A DNA stretch of 38,060 nt from an uncultured Clostridia bacterium. Its GTDB lineage: Bacteria; Bacillota; Clostridia; Christensenellales; UBA1242. The DNA lies in the NCBI GenBank assembly GCA_944380415.1, contig CALWHN010000008.1:1-38060 (forward strand). Direction: 5' to 3'. This document shows positions 9,812-16,683 of this stretch, piece by piece (positions within the stretch are counted from its first letter, which is position 1; each line of letters opens with the position of its first letter). A program made the translations under genes and the position numbers. Below the pieces are notes generated by a model, which saw nothing but the letters and a program-made list of their open reading frames with translations, made no database searches and had not been told where the DNA came from.

Positions 9812-11836
9812 TTATTTAGGGTTGTATTTAAGCGCTCTTATGCTGTTTAAAATTGCCAACACAGTTACTCCAACATCGGCAAAGACAGCGCTAAGCATTC
9901 CTGTAATTCCAATTGCACCTAAAAGCAAGAAACAAAATTTAACTCCGGCAGAGAGAATTATGTCTTCCCAAACAATTTTTCTCGTAAATTTTGAAATTTT
10001 AATTGCAGATGAAACTTTTTTAGGGTTATCGTCCACCAAAACAATGTCCGAAGCTTCAACGCTTGCAGGGCTTCCGCCAATTCCCATGCTGAATCCAACA
10101 TCTGCAAGCGTCAGCGACGGCGCATCGTTAATTCCGTCGCCAACATAGCCAATTAAGTTCTTATTGTTCTTTTTAAGGTTTTGAATAAACTCAAATTTGT
10201 CCTCTGGTAAGAGATTTGAAACAAAGGTGCTAACATTTAACTTTTTGCCAACTTCTTCAACAATTTCCTTGTTATCTCCGGATAGCAAAACTGTTTTAAC
10301 GCCAAGTTCGTTCAAGCTTTTAATTGCATCAAATGAAGTTCCCTTAATTTTATCCTTAAGTTCGATTTCGCCAATTTTTAATTCGTTTTCATAAACTCCA
10401 ACAATTGTGTTTTTACTTTCGTTTTCCGTTTTGCCAACAAAATATTTATTTTTGTTAAATTCAAAATAGACGCCATGGCCCGCAATTTCTTTCGCATTTT
10501 TAACTTTCCTAAGTTTTTTTGTATTGTAGGATAGAATTGATTTTGCAAGCGGGTGGAGCGAATTTTGTTCGCCAAGAGCGGCAAGAAACACAAGCTGATT
10601 TTCCGAAAGCCCGTCCTTTAAACAAACAACTTTTTCAACTTCAAACTCGCCTGTTGTTAGCGTCCCCGTTTTGTCAAAGGCGACAACATTTAGTTTTGCA
10701 CAGGCGTCCAAGTAATTTGAGCCCTTGATTAAAATCCCTCTCTTGGAGGCGTTTCCAATTCCAGAAAAATATGAGAGTGGAACTGAAATTGCGAAGGCGC
10801 ACGGACATGATACAACAAGGAAAATAAGCCCACGATATATTGCCTCTGAAAGGTCGCCAACAACTCCATAAACAATTCCAAAAACCAAAAGAGAACAAAC
10901 AATCACGCCAAGCGTATACCACTTAGTTATCTTTGAAATCAGTGTTTCAGTCTTGCTCTTTTTTTCCTGTGCATTCTCAATTAGATTTAAAATTTTGCTA
11001 ACTGCGCTATCTTCATATTTCTTAGTTGTTTCAATTTGAACAAGCCCATCTAAAACAATTGCCCCGGAAAGAATTTCATCTCCAACTTTTAGAGAAACGG
11101 GAACGCTTTCTCCTGTTAAGCTTTGGAGGTCAACCATGGAAGTTCCCTCCAAAATTCTTCCATCAATTGGAACACGCTCGCCTGGTTTAACCAAAATTGT
11201 TTCCCCAATTTTGACATCTTGTGGAGAGATTCTTTCCTCCGCCCCATTTCTTAAAACAAGCGCAAATTCCGGCCTTAGGTTTACAATACTTTCAATTGAT
11301 TTTCTGGATTTGTCAACTGCAAGTCCTTCCAAAATTTTCCCAATTGAATAAAGGCCAATAACCATCAGCGACTCCATAGACTGGCCAACAGCTGCCGCGC
11401 CAATTACAGATAGAGTTATTAAAAGATTTTCATTAATTGTTCCTCTAAACAAAAGAACAATCGCTTTTAAATATGTTTTATACCCCATCAAAAGCGCACT
11501 TACAACAAAAAGCGTCCAATACAGCCAAATTGGCATGCTAATTGTTAGAACGCAAACTCCAATTGCAATTCCAGCCAAAAGCAAGCTAAGATCTAGAACA
11601 AATTTTTTGTTAATTTGCTTCTCTTTTTGCTCCAAAATTCTTGCATTTGGTTCAATTTTTTTAGAAAGCTCAACAATTTCATCTAAGGCGTTTTCATCAT
11701 CGCTTTCATAAATTAGCTTTGAAGCAACAAAATCAATCTTTGCCTCTTTAACGCTTTCAATCTTGTTAATTTCCTTTTCAAGCGCCCTTGCGCAGTTTGG
11801 ACAGTCTAACCCCTCAATCTTTACAACTTTCTTCAT
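9812..11836 (-). CDS. cadA: Cd2+/Zn2+/Pb2+-exporting P1B-2-type ATPase
   Basis: 674 residues. Exports soft divalent metals across the cell membrane at the cost of ATP. Seen: one N-terminal heavy-metal-associated domain with GLDCPNCA (about residue 9), membrane helices, SCPCAFAISVP (the intramembrane CPC site), the phosphorylation site DKTGTLTTGE, GDGINDAPSL, and the last-helix motif ADVGVTVLAILN, whose D-x-G is the mark of the Zn/Cd/Pb subgroup rather than Cu pumps. The start at 11836 is preceded by GAGGAAAG. The alternative ATG at 11854 has no SD. It overlaps the repressor gene upstream by 23 bases, so the two are translationally coupled and controlled by the promoter before the repressor. 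Confidence 0.95.
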   Translation of the reverse strand: MKKVVKIEGLDCPNCARALEKEINKIESVKEAKIDFVASKLIYESDDENALDEIVELSKKIEPNARILEQKEKQINKKFVLDLSLLLAGIAIGVCVLTISMPIWLYWTLFVVSALLMGYKTYLKAIVLLFRGTINENLLITLSVIGAAAVGQSMESLMVIGLYSIGKILEGLAVDKSRKSIESIVNLRPEFALVLRNGAEERISPQDVKIGETILVKPGERVPIDGRILEGTSMVDLQSLTGESVPVSLKVGDEILSGAIVLDGLVQIETTKKYEDSAVSKILNLIENAQEKKSKTETLISKITKWYTLGVIVCSLLVFGIVYGVVGDLSEAIYRGLIFLVVSCPCAFAISVPLSYFSGIGNASKRGILIKGSNYLDACAKLNVVAFDKTGTLTTGEFEVEKVVCLKDGLSENQLVFLAALGEQNSLHPLAKSILSYNTKKLRKVKNAKEIAGHGVYFEFNKNKYFVGKTENESKNTIVGVYENELKIGEIELKDKIKGTSFDAIKSLNELGVKTVLLSGDNKEIVEEVGKKLNVSTFVSNLLPEDKFEFIQNLKKNNKNLIGYVGDGINDAPSLTLADVGFSMGIGGSPASVEASDIVLVDDNPKKVSSAIKISKFTRKIVWEDIILSAGVKFCFLLLGAIGITGMLSAVFADVGVTVLAILNSIRALKYNPK

Positions 11837-12197
11837 TTCTTTCCTCAAAAACATGTTCTCTGCTTATCTCAAAAACCTCTTTAACATGGTTGTCTGCAAG
11901 CCTGTAAAAAACTTCCTTTCCCCTTTTCGTTGAAGAGATCAAATTCATCTCCCTAAGATATTTAAGCTGATGAGAAACAGCAGACTTCGTCATATTGAGC
12001 AAAACTGAAATATCACAGACGCAAAGCTCCCCCTCATCTAAAACATTTATAATTTTAATTCTAGTACTGTCCGAAAGCGCCTTGTAAAAGTCTGCCATCA
12101 AAAGAAGACTTTCTTCATTTAAAACTCTTTCTTTAACTAGTTCAACAGTTTCACTATGAATTACATCGCAATCGCACGTTGCCTCAGATTTTCCCAT
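11814..12197 (-). CDS. cadC: ArsR/SmtB-family metal-sensing repressor, CadC-like
   Basis: 127 residues. Winged-helix repressor expected to leave DNA when Cd, Pb or Zn binds. Seen: N-terminal CDCD, the ELCVCDIS metal-binding box in the alpha-3 region, the recognition helix TKSAVSHQLKYLREM, and a C-terminal segment with H/E residues that could form the alpha-5 Zn site. The start is the ATG at 12197, inside the transcript predicted from the promoter at 12261-12232. A TTG at 12227 is in frame but lies inside an operator at the predicted transcription start, so it is rejected. It is followed by and overlaps the Cd/Zn ATPase gene. Confidence 0.9.
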   Translation of the reverse strand: MGKSEATCDCDVIHSETVELVKERVLNEESLLLMADFYKALSDSTRIKIINVLDEGELCVCDISVLLNMTKSAVSHQLKYLREMNLISSTKRGKEVFYRLADNHVKEVFEISREHVFEERNEESCKD

Positions 12198-12211
12198 AAA
12201 CACCCTTTTAG

Positions 12212-12227
12212 TTGAATAATTATTCAA
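12212..12227. promoter_or_regulatory. Operator 2 of the cad operon
   Basis: Perfect 16-bp palindrome TTGAATAATTATTCAA, just at or after the predicted transcription start. It matches the AT-rich inverted repeats used by SmtB/CadC-type repressors. Confidence 0.7.
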
Positions 12228-12231
12228 TCAT

Positions 12232-12261
12232 ATTATAGTTGAACGGCCATTCAATTGTCAA
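12232..12261 (-). promoter_or_regulatory. Consensus promoter of the cadC-cadA operon with internal operator 1
   Basis: Minus strand TTGACA (12261-12256), 18-bp spacer, TATAAT (12237-12232). The spacer is filled by an inverted repeat, TTGAAtggccgTTCAA (12254-12239), sharing its TTGAA/TTCAA arms with operator 2. A repressor bound there would block RNA polymerase directly. Confidence 0.85.
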
Positions 12262-12291
12262 GCATTTTATTATATGTTTTAAAAAATTTTT

Positions 12292-12318
12292 TTGACATTT
12301 TGCTTTTTGTGATATCAT
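12292..12318 (+). promoter_or_regulatory. Possible promoter of the alkyltransferase gene
   Basis: TTGACA (12292-12297) and TATCAT (12313-12318), with a short 15-bp spacer. The transcript would begin at or next to the ATG at 12325, and no SD is visible, so a leaderless message is possible. Confidence 0.45.
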
Positions 12319-12324
12319 TTTGCC

Positions 12325-12810
12325 ATGGAATATTTTTGTTTTTTAAATTCGCCAATTGGCGAGCTAACTCTTGTTAGCAACGGAAAAAGCCTTGTTGAAC
12401 TAATTTTTGGAAAAGTTGAAATGGAAGGGCTAACCAACAATGAAAACTTGGAAATTTTCAAACAAACCAAAAATTGGCTTTCAAGATATTTTAAGGGGGA
12501 AAAACCGCTTCCTAGCGAACTTAATCTAGAGCCTTTCGGAAGCCCTTTTAGGAAGAAAGTTTGGGAAGCTATTTTAAAAATTCCCTATGGAAAAACAAAA
12601 AGCTATAAGGAAATTTCAGAAATTGTTTCGCCAAACAAAAAAATGGCTGCTCGCGCTGTTGGAGGCGCCATTTCCAAAAATCCAATTCCAATTATAATCC
12701 CTTGCCATCGCGTAATTGGTTCAAACGGAAAGTTAACCGGCTTTTCGGGCGGAATTGAGAAAAAAATATTTTTACTAAATCATGAAAACGCGCAATTTAA
12801 AGGAGAATAG
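12325..12810 (+). CDS. ogt: Methylated-DNA--[protein]-cysteine S-methyltransferase
   Basis: 161 residues, a normal length. Suicide enzyme that takes the alkyl group from O6-alkylguanine or O4-alkylthymine in DNA. Seen: acceptor cysteine C127 in IIIPCHRVIG, the arginine finger in AARAVGGAIS (R110) that flips the base, and the N-terminal Ada-like alpha/beta domain (residues 1-70). No SD precedes the ATG, and the promoter lies immediately upstream (see separate entry). It is followed by an MBL-fold gene two bases after the stop, so the pair is co-transcribed. Confidence 0.95.
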   Translation: MEYFCFLNSPIGELTLVSNGKSLVELIFGKVEMEGLTNNENLEIFKQTKNWLSRYFKGEKPLPSELNLEPFGSPFRKKVWEAILKIPYGKTKSYKEISEIVSPNKKMAARAVGGAISKNPIPIIIPCHRVIGSNGKLTGFSGGIEKKIFLLNHENAQFKGE

Positions 12811-12812
12811 CA

Positions 12813-13430
12813 ATGGAAAACATAAAAATAAACTGCCACAGTTCAATTTGTATAGACGATGCATATTACTTTGACCCTTTTCTCATAAAAGAAAAGAAAC
12901 AAAATGCAAAGATTGTCTTTTTGACTCACCCACACTTTGACCACCTTGACCCATCTTCAATTAAGAATGTCATAAATTCAGAAACAATAATTGTTTGCCC
13001 CAAAAGTTGCCTAAAAGGATTAAAACAATTTGCAAATAAAATTATTGTGGTTTCTCCAGATGAAAAAAGAACAGTTGATAACGTCGAATTCAAAACCTTT
13101 CCGTCATATAACTTTGGAAAATATCACCCAATTGAAAACGGCTTTGTTGGCTACACTCTTAGCCTCAACGGAACTTCATACACAATTTGCGGAGATACGG
13201 ACGACACTCCTGAGCTAAGGAAACAAAGGCCAGACATCTTGTTTGTTCCAATTGGAGGAACATACACAATGGACGCTGTTCAGGGTGCAAATCTTGCAAA
13301 CAAAGTTATGCCAAAAATTGTTATTCCAGTTCACTATGCCAAAATTGAAGGAACGGCAGGAAAAGAGGCAGAAAAAACTTTCTTAGAAAATTTAAATCCA
13401 AATATTGAATACAGAATTTTAATTAAATAA
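12813..13430 (+). CDS. Metallo-beta-lactamase-fold hydrolase
   Basis: 205 residues. Seen: metal-binding signature THPHFDHLD (H39, H41, D43, H44), GDTDD near residue 128, and IPVHYAKIEG with H174 as a further ligand. This is the layout of the UlaG/UPF0173-like branch of MBL hydrolases, which act on diverse phosphoesters or lactones; the substrate is unknown. The start has an AAGGAGA SD overlapping the end of the alkyltransferase gene. Codon use matches its neighbours. No terminator was found, and a decayed gene remnant follows. Confidence 0.82.
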   Translation: MENIKINCHSSICIDDAYYFDPFLIKEKKQNAKIVFLTHPHFDHLDPSSIKNVINSETIIVCPKSCLKGLKQFANKIIVVSPDEKRTVDNVEFKTFPSYNFGKYHPIENGFVGYTLSLNGTSYTICGDTDDTPELRKQRPDILFVPIGGTYTMDAVQGANLANKVMPKIVIPVHYAKIEGTAGKEAEKTFLENLNPNIEYRILIK

Positions 13431-13450
13431 ATTTAAAATTTTTTCTAATA

Positions 13451-13627
13451 CTAGAAACATGGATTATGTTAAAGGCCGGCCATTTTTCTGCATAGACACA
13501 AACATTTTTAATTGTTGGCTGTGGAATTGACGGCGCAATTGCAAATTTTTATACTGACTCATAAAAACAACAAGCTGGAAAATTTATTTTCTCCAACACG
13601 AACGTAAAAAATGCTTGCAATTCTAAA
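13451..13627 (+). pseudogene. Decayed gene remnant, unidentified
   Basis: One plus-strand frame reads as coherent protein broken by TAG at 13493-13495 and TAA at 13562-13564. The pieces include IMLKAGHFSA, TQTFLIVGCGIDGAIANF and KQQAGKFIFSNTNVKNAC. Codon choice (ATT, GCA, GGA, AAA) is that of the neighbouring genes. There is no SD before its only internal ATG. I cannot assign a family. A chance open frame is possible, but the residue mix argues against it. Confidence 0.4.
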
Positions 13628-13657
13628 ATTTTTATGATAAATTATATATCAGCGTTT

Positions 13658-13745
13658 GGAGAGTTGGCTGAGCGGTCGAAAGCGGCGGTCTTGAAAACCG
13701 TTGAAGTGAAAGCTTCCTGGGGTTCGAATCCCTAACTCTCCGCCA
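13658..13745 (+). tRNA. tRNA-Ser (anticodon UGA)
   Basis: Acceptor stem GGAGAGT / ACTCTCC (13658-13664 with 13735-13741), discriminator G and encoded CCA at 13743-13745. The anticodon loop CTTGAAA carries TGA at 13692-13694. A T-arm GGTTCGAATCC and the long variable arm of a class II tRNA are present. It reads UCN serine codons, chiefly UCA. Confidence 0.97.
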
Positions 13746-13757
13746 AAGAAAATATTG

Positions 13758-13782
13758 ATGCACACATTTTGTGCATTTTTTT
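13758..13782 (+). terminator. Intrinsic terminator after tRNA-Ser
   Basis: ATGCACA-cattt-TGTGCAT hairpin followed by a run of T, 13 bases after the tRNA CCA end. Confidence 0.85.
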
Positions 13783-13833
13783 ATCGAAAAATTTTAAGAT
13801 TTTAAATTATTAATATGCTCCCGGAAGGATTTA

Positions 13834-13842
13834 TGGTATAAT
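13834..13842 (+). promoter_or_regulatory. Extended -10 promoter of the cytidine deaminase gene
   Basis: TGGTATAAT: perfect TATAAT (13837-13842) with the TGn extension. The -35 position (TATGCT) is poor, as is usual for extended -10 promoters. The SD AGGAGG and ATG follow closely. Confidence 0.7.
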
Positions 13843-13858
13843 TTTTTTAGGAGGTAAA

Positions 13859-14269
13859 ATGGATATTTGGGAAAAGATGTATGACATTGCAAAAAAAGAA
13901 TATCATCCAGAAGCTGTTTCTCCATTCATTGACGCACATCATGTTGTTTGCGCAATTGAAGCAGAAGACGGGAAAATTTACACTGGTTTTTGCATAGAAG
14001 GAGCCTGCGGCGTAATGAGCCTTTGCGCCGAACGTGTTGCAGCTTTAAATATGTACGTTCAAAGCGGACAAACCGTTGTAAAAAGGCTTATTGCATTCAG
14101 AGATAAGCCGCCTAAAGACGGAGGAATGCCCTGTGGCGCTTGCAGAGAATTCTTTATGCAGCTTTCAACGAAAAACAAGGACATGGAAATTTTAACGGAT
14201 TATGAAACGCGAACAACCGTTAAATTGGAAGATGTCTACCCCAATTGGTGGGGCTGGAAACGCTTTTAA
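13859..14269 (+). CDS. Cytidine deaminase family protein
   Basis: 136 residues. Zinc-dependent hydrolytic deaminase fold of the small tetrameric type, which turns cytidine/deoxycytidine into uridine forms in pyrimidine salvage. Seen: SLCAERVAALN (Zn ligand C56, proton shuttle E58) and MPCGACREFF (Zn ligands C92, C95). The N- and C-terminal parts are more divergent than in classical Cdd; the end is tryptophan-rich (PNWWGWKRF) and the usual substrate FHSE/NxE elements are not obvious. A blasticidin-S-deaminase-like or other nucleoside substrate is therefore possible. AGGAGG SD, own extended -10 promoter. Confidence 0.85.
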   Translation: MDIWEKMYDIAKKEYHPEAVSPFIDAHHVVCAIEAEDGKIYTGFCIEGACGVMSLCAERVAALNMYVQSGQTVVKRLIAFRDKPPKDGGMPCGACREFFMQLSTKNKDMEILTDYETRTTVKLEDVYPNWWGWKRF

Positions 14270-14274
14270 AACAT

Positions 14275-14304
14275 TTGACTAACTCTACATATAAAAGATA
14301 TAAT
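14275..14304 (+). promoter_or_regulatory. Promoter of the lipoprotein gene
   Basis: TTGACT (14275-14280), 18-bp spacer, TATAAT (14299-14304), then SD AGGAGG (14311-14316) five bases before the ATG. The -35 lies five bases beyond the deaminase stop. Confidence 0.8.
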
Positions 14305-14320
14305 GTTACTAGGAGGTTTT

Positions 14321-15379
14321 ATGAAGAAGTTTTTCTTAATGTTTGCTCTTTGTGCAATTTTTCTAAGCGGCGGCGTTTTGATTTCTGCTTGTGGAGAAGA
14401 TAACCCTCCTCCACCTGAGCAGTATAATATAACTTTAGAGACTTCAAGTGATTTTGAAATTACTTCCAGCCATCAAAAAGCAACTGAAGGCGAAACAGTA
14501 ACTTTAGAGGTGACAATTACAAATGAAAACCTTGAAATTGATTCTGTTTTTGCAAATGAAACAGCTTTAGAAAAAGACGGCAATTCCTATTCATTCGTTA
14601 TGCCAGCACAAGATGTTACAATAAATGTAACAACAAAAGAAAGAACATATCAAGAAGTTTTGGAAAGTGATGGAACATATTGGAGAGAGTCTGTTCCAAA
14701 TCAAATTGGGCTGCCAGAAGAAGGAACACAATATGCAAACCAGTATATATACTTTAACTTTTCTGGAGGTGGAGTTTGGTCGCCAACCGTAACAGTTCGT
14801 TCGACAAATCAAGAAGTTTTGCCAGATGATGCCCTTGAAGTTAGGTTAACTAGCAACAACCAGGGAACAAGATATGGCTATGGCAGCGTTTGTATAGATT
14901 TGACCAAGGCAAGCAAAGGGACGACATATATAATTTTAACTGCTAAATCTTCAACAATGGGAACAACCAATTCAACAATAATAAAAGAAATTGAATTTGT
15001 AGATAACGGAGAAGTTGAATTTGAAACATGGCAAACAACAGTTACTTTTGACCTTTCAAAAGTGGCCCGCTCTGGAAGAGAAATCTTTGTTCAAGTTTCA
15101 GACAGAGATTGGGTTTATGGAACTCCAAGCGAAATTCCTTCATATTTTTCTCAATCAACAACAGAAGAGTCAATAGTTTTAAACATTACATACATTCCAA
15201 CCCACGACTACTCTATTTTAGCTTACTACTTCGATGAAAATAATCGTATGATTGAGTTTGAGTTGCCAGAAGTGATAACCGGTTCAGGTTCTTCTGAAAC
15301 AGGGTTTACGCAATATGTCGATGGCAATCTATCTTTTGCCTATAACGGCGCAAATATTAACATTACTCCAACAAATTAA
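14321..15379 (+). CDS. Secreted lipoprotein of unknown function
   Basis: 352 residues. The start is the ATG at 14321 with AGGAGG SD; an in-frame ATG at 14303 overlaps the -10 box and is rejected. A lipoprotein signal peptide ends in VLISAC with the lipid-bearing C24, so the protein is anchored to the outer face of the membrane. Residues 35-100 resemble the beta-sandwich repeat modules of Firmicute surface proteins (YSFVMPAQDVTINV). The rest is Thr/Ser/Asn-rich beta-type sequence without a family I recognise. No catalytic motif is seen. Own promoter, no clear terminator before the SAM riboswitch. Likely a surface-exposed binding or structural protein, which is inference from its composition. 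Confidence 0.8.
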   Translation: MKKFFLMFALCAIFLSGGVLISACGEDNPPPPEQYNITLETSSDFEITSSHQKATEGETVTLEVTITNENLEIDSVFANETALEKDGNSYSFVMPAQDVTINVTTKERTYQEVLESDGTYWRESVPNQIGLPEEGTQYANQYIYFNFSGGGVWSPTVTVRSTNQEVLPDDALEVRLTSNNQGTRYGYGSVCIDLTKASKGTTYIILTAKSSTMGTTNSTIIKEIEFVDNGEVEFETWQTTVTFDLSKVARSGREIFVQVSDRDWVYGTPSEIPSYFSQSTTEESIVLNITYIPTHDYSILAYYFDENNRMIEFELPEVITGSGSSETGFTQYVDGNLSFAYNGANINITPTN

Positions 15380-15410
15380 TAACTAAAAATAGAAAAATCT
15401 AATAAAATGT

Positions 15411-15491
15411 ACCATGAAGAGTGTGCGAGGGAAAGCCCCAATGACCACACAGCAACCTGCAAAAGCAAGGTGCTAAAGGTTTAGCGATGGG
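15411..15491 (+). ncRNA. SAM-I (S-box) riboswitch, compact form, upstream of metK
   Basis: The conserved S-box core is present: GAAGAGTGTGCGAGGGAAAG, then CCC, ATGACC, GCAACC and AAGGTGCTAA. Stems that can be drawn: P1 CCAT/ATGG (15412-15415 with 15487-15490), P2 GTGTG/CACAC (15421-15425 with 15446-15450), P3 ACCTGC-aaaa-GCAAGGT (about 15455-15470) and a minimal P4 CTAA-aggt-TTAG. It senses S-adenosylmethionine. High SAM should favour the terminator just downstream and lower metK expression. P1 and P4 are much shorter than in textbook examples. Confidence 0.88.
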
Positions 15492-15497
15492 AAAAAC

Positions 15498-15525
15498 AAA
15501 ATCCTGCCTCTAAGCAGGATTTTTT
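15498..15525 (+). terminator. Riboswitch-controlled terminator before metK
   Basis: AAAATCCTGC / GCAGGATTTT hairpin with a six-base loop and a T run, between the aptamer and the metK SD. I could not draw a convincing antiterminator, so the switching partner is uncertain. Confidence 0.85.
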
Positions 15526-15539
15526 AAAAGGAAAAGAAT

Positions 15540-16532
15540 ATGAAGAAGATAATAACAAGTGAAAGTGTAAACATTGGCCACCCAGACAAAACATGCGACA
15601 CAATTGCAGACGCCTTTTTAGATGAGGCGTTAAAGCAAGACCCAAATTCAATGATGGCTGTGGAATGTGCAATTAAAAACAATAAATTATTCATATATGG
15701 CGAGGCAACAACAAAGGCAAAAATAAACTATGAAAAAATTGCAAAAGAAATTTTAAAAGACATTGGCTATAAAAACAAATTTAAAATAACAAAAGAAATA
15801 AGCGAGCAAAGCCCGGATATAAACCAAGCGGTCGTCAAGGAAGAGCTTGGCGCAAATGACCAAGGAATGTGCTTCGGATATGCAACAGATGAAACAAAAG
15901 AATTTATGCCTCTTCCAATTGTTGTTGCACAAAAGCTTATGAAAAAATATGACGAGTTCAGGCGAAAAACAGATTGCTTCTTTGCAGATGCAAAGAGCCA
16001 AGTTTCAGTTGAATATACAAATGACAAACCAACAAAAATTAAAACAATTTTAATTTCGGTTTCTCATTCTAAATATCTAACTCGCCAAAAAATTGAGGGC
16101 GAAATAAAAGAAAATGTAATTGAACCAGTTTTAAATGAATACAAAAAACTTTACAAAGACACAGAGCTTATAATAAACCCAAGTGGGAAATTTACAATTT
16201 GGGGAAGCTTTGGCGACAGCGGGTGCGTTGGAAGAAAGATTGTTGTTGACACATATGGTGGAGCCAGCCGCGTTGGCGGAGGATGCTTTTCAAGCAAAAA
16301 TGCAAGTAAGGTTGACAGAAGCGCCGCCTACTATGCAAGATATGTTGCAAAAAACATTGTTGCAAATGGCCTTGCAAAAAGATGTGAAATTCAAGTTTCC
16401 TATGGAATTGGTCTTTCAAAGCCAATCTCAATGTATATTGAAACCTTTGGAAGCGAAACAGTCCCGCTCAAAGAGATTTATAAGTTTGTTGAAAAAAACT
16501 TCAACTTCTCCCCTTCCAACATAATCAAATAA
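15540..16532 (+). CDS. metK: S-adenosylmethionine synthetase, C-terminally interrupted by in-frame TAA
   Basis: Makes SAM from methionine and ATP. 330 residues up to the TAA, against about 380-400 for the family. Seen: GHPDKTCD (residues 13-20), QSPDINQAV, GANDQGMCFGYATDET, DAKSQV, GDSGCVGRKIVVDTYGG and KVDRSAAYYARYVAKN, so the catalytic His, Asp, Lys and Arg motifs are present. Some usually fixed neighbours differ: GGPxGDxGLTGRK reads WGSFGDSGCVGRK, and FSGKD reads FSSKN. Reading past TAA 16530-16532 restores the missing family tail (next entry). The SD is AAAAGGAAAAG; control is by the SAM riboswitch. Either a recent nonsense allele, a sequence error, or a readthrough gene. Confidence 0.9.
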   Translation: MKKIITSESVNIGHPDKTCDTIADAFLDEALKQDPNSMMAVECAIKNNKLFIYGEATTKAKINYEKIAKEILKDIGYKNKFKITKEISEQSPDINQAVVKEELGANDQGMCFGYATDETKEFMPLPIVVAQKLMKKYDEFRRKTDCFFADAKSQVSVEYTNDKPTKIKTILISVSHSKYLTRQKIEGEIKENVIEPVLNEYKKLYKDTELIINPSGKFTIWGSFGDSGCVGRKIVVDTYGGASRVGGGCFSSKNASKVDRSAAYYARYVAKNIVANGLAKRCEIQVSYGIGLSKPISMYIETFGSETVPLKEIYKFVEKNFNFSPSNIIK

Positions 16533-16628
16533 TTGGATCTTCTAAAGCCAATTTATAAACAAACTGCATGCTTTGGGCACTTTGGAAGAGAAGAATTTCC
16601 ATGGGAAAAAATAAAAAAATTTAAATAA
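16533..16628 (+). pseudogene. metK: Conserved MetK C-terminal tail downstream of the in-frame TAA
   Basis: In the same frame as metK, 31 codons then TAA (16626-16628). The peptide contains [31 protein letters not shown], matching the family end that in E. coli reads LDLLHPIYKETA, AYGHFGREHFPWEK. No start codon or SD of its own. With it the protein would be 361 residues plus whatever the stop position encodes. Confidence 0.9.
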
Positions 16629-16635
16629 AAACACT

Positions 16636-16663
16636 TTGAATTTTTTATCTAAAGATATATGAT
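16636..16663 (+). promoter_or_regulatory. Promoter of mscL
   Basis: TTGAAT (16636-16641), 16-bp spacer, TATGAT (16658-16663), followed by SD AGGAGA and ATG at 16684. Confidence 0.65.
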
Positions 16664-16683
16664 TATTCCTAGGAGAATTACAA

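Noticed and set aside
12198..12227. Longer CadC start at TTG 12227
   Set aside because: It lies in the operator at the predicted transcription start; the ATG at 12197 follows a purine-rich AAAGGG.
13460..13558. 32-codon minus-strand frame within the remnant region
   Set aside because: No SD, poor residue mix, and it overlaps the better-supported plus-strand remnant.
15540..16628. Reassignment of UAA as a sense codon
   Set aside because: Many genes here end at TAA followed at once by the next gene's SD and start (for example 1687-1689 and 2978-2980), so TAA works as a stop.
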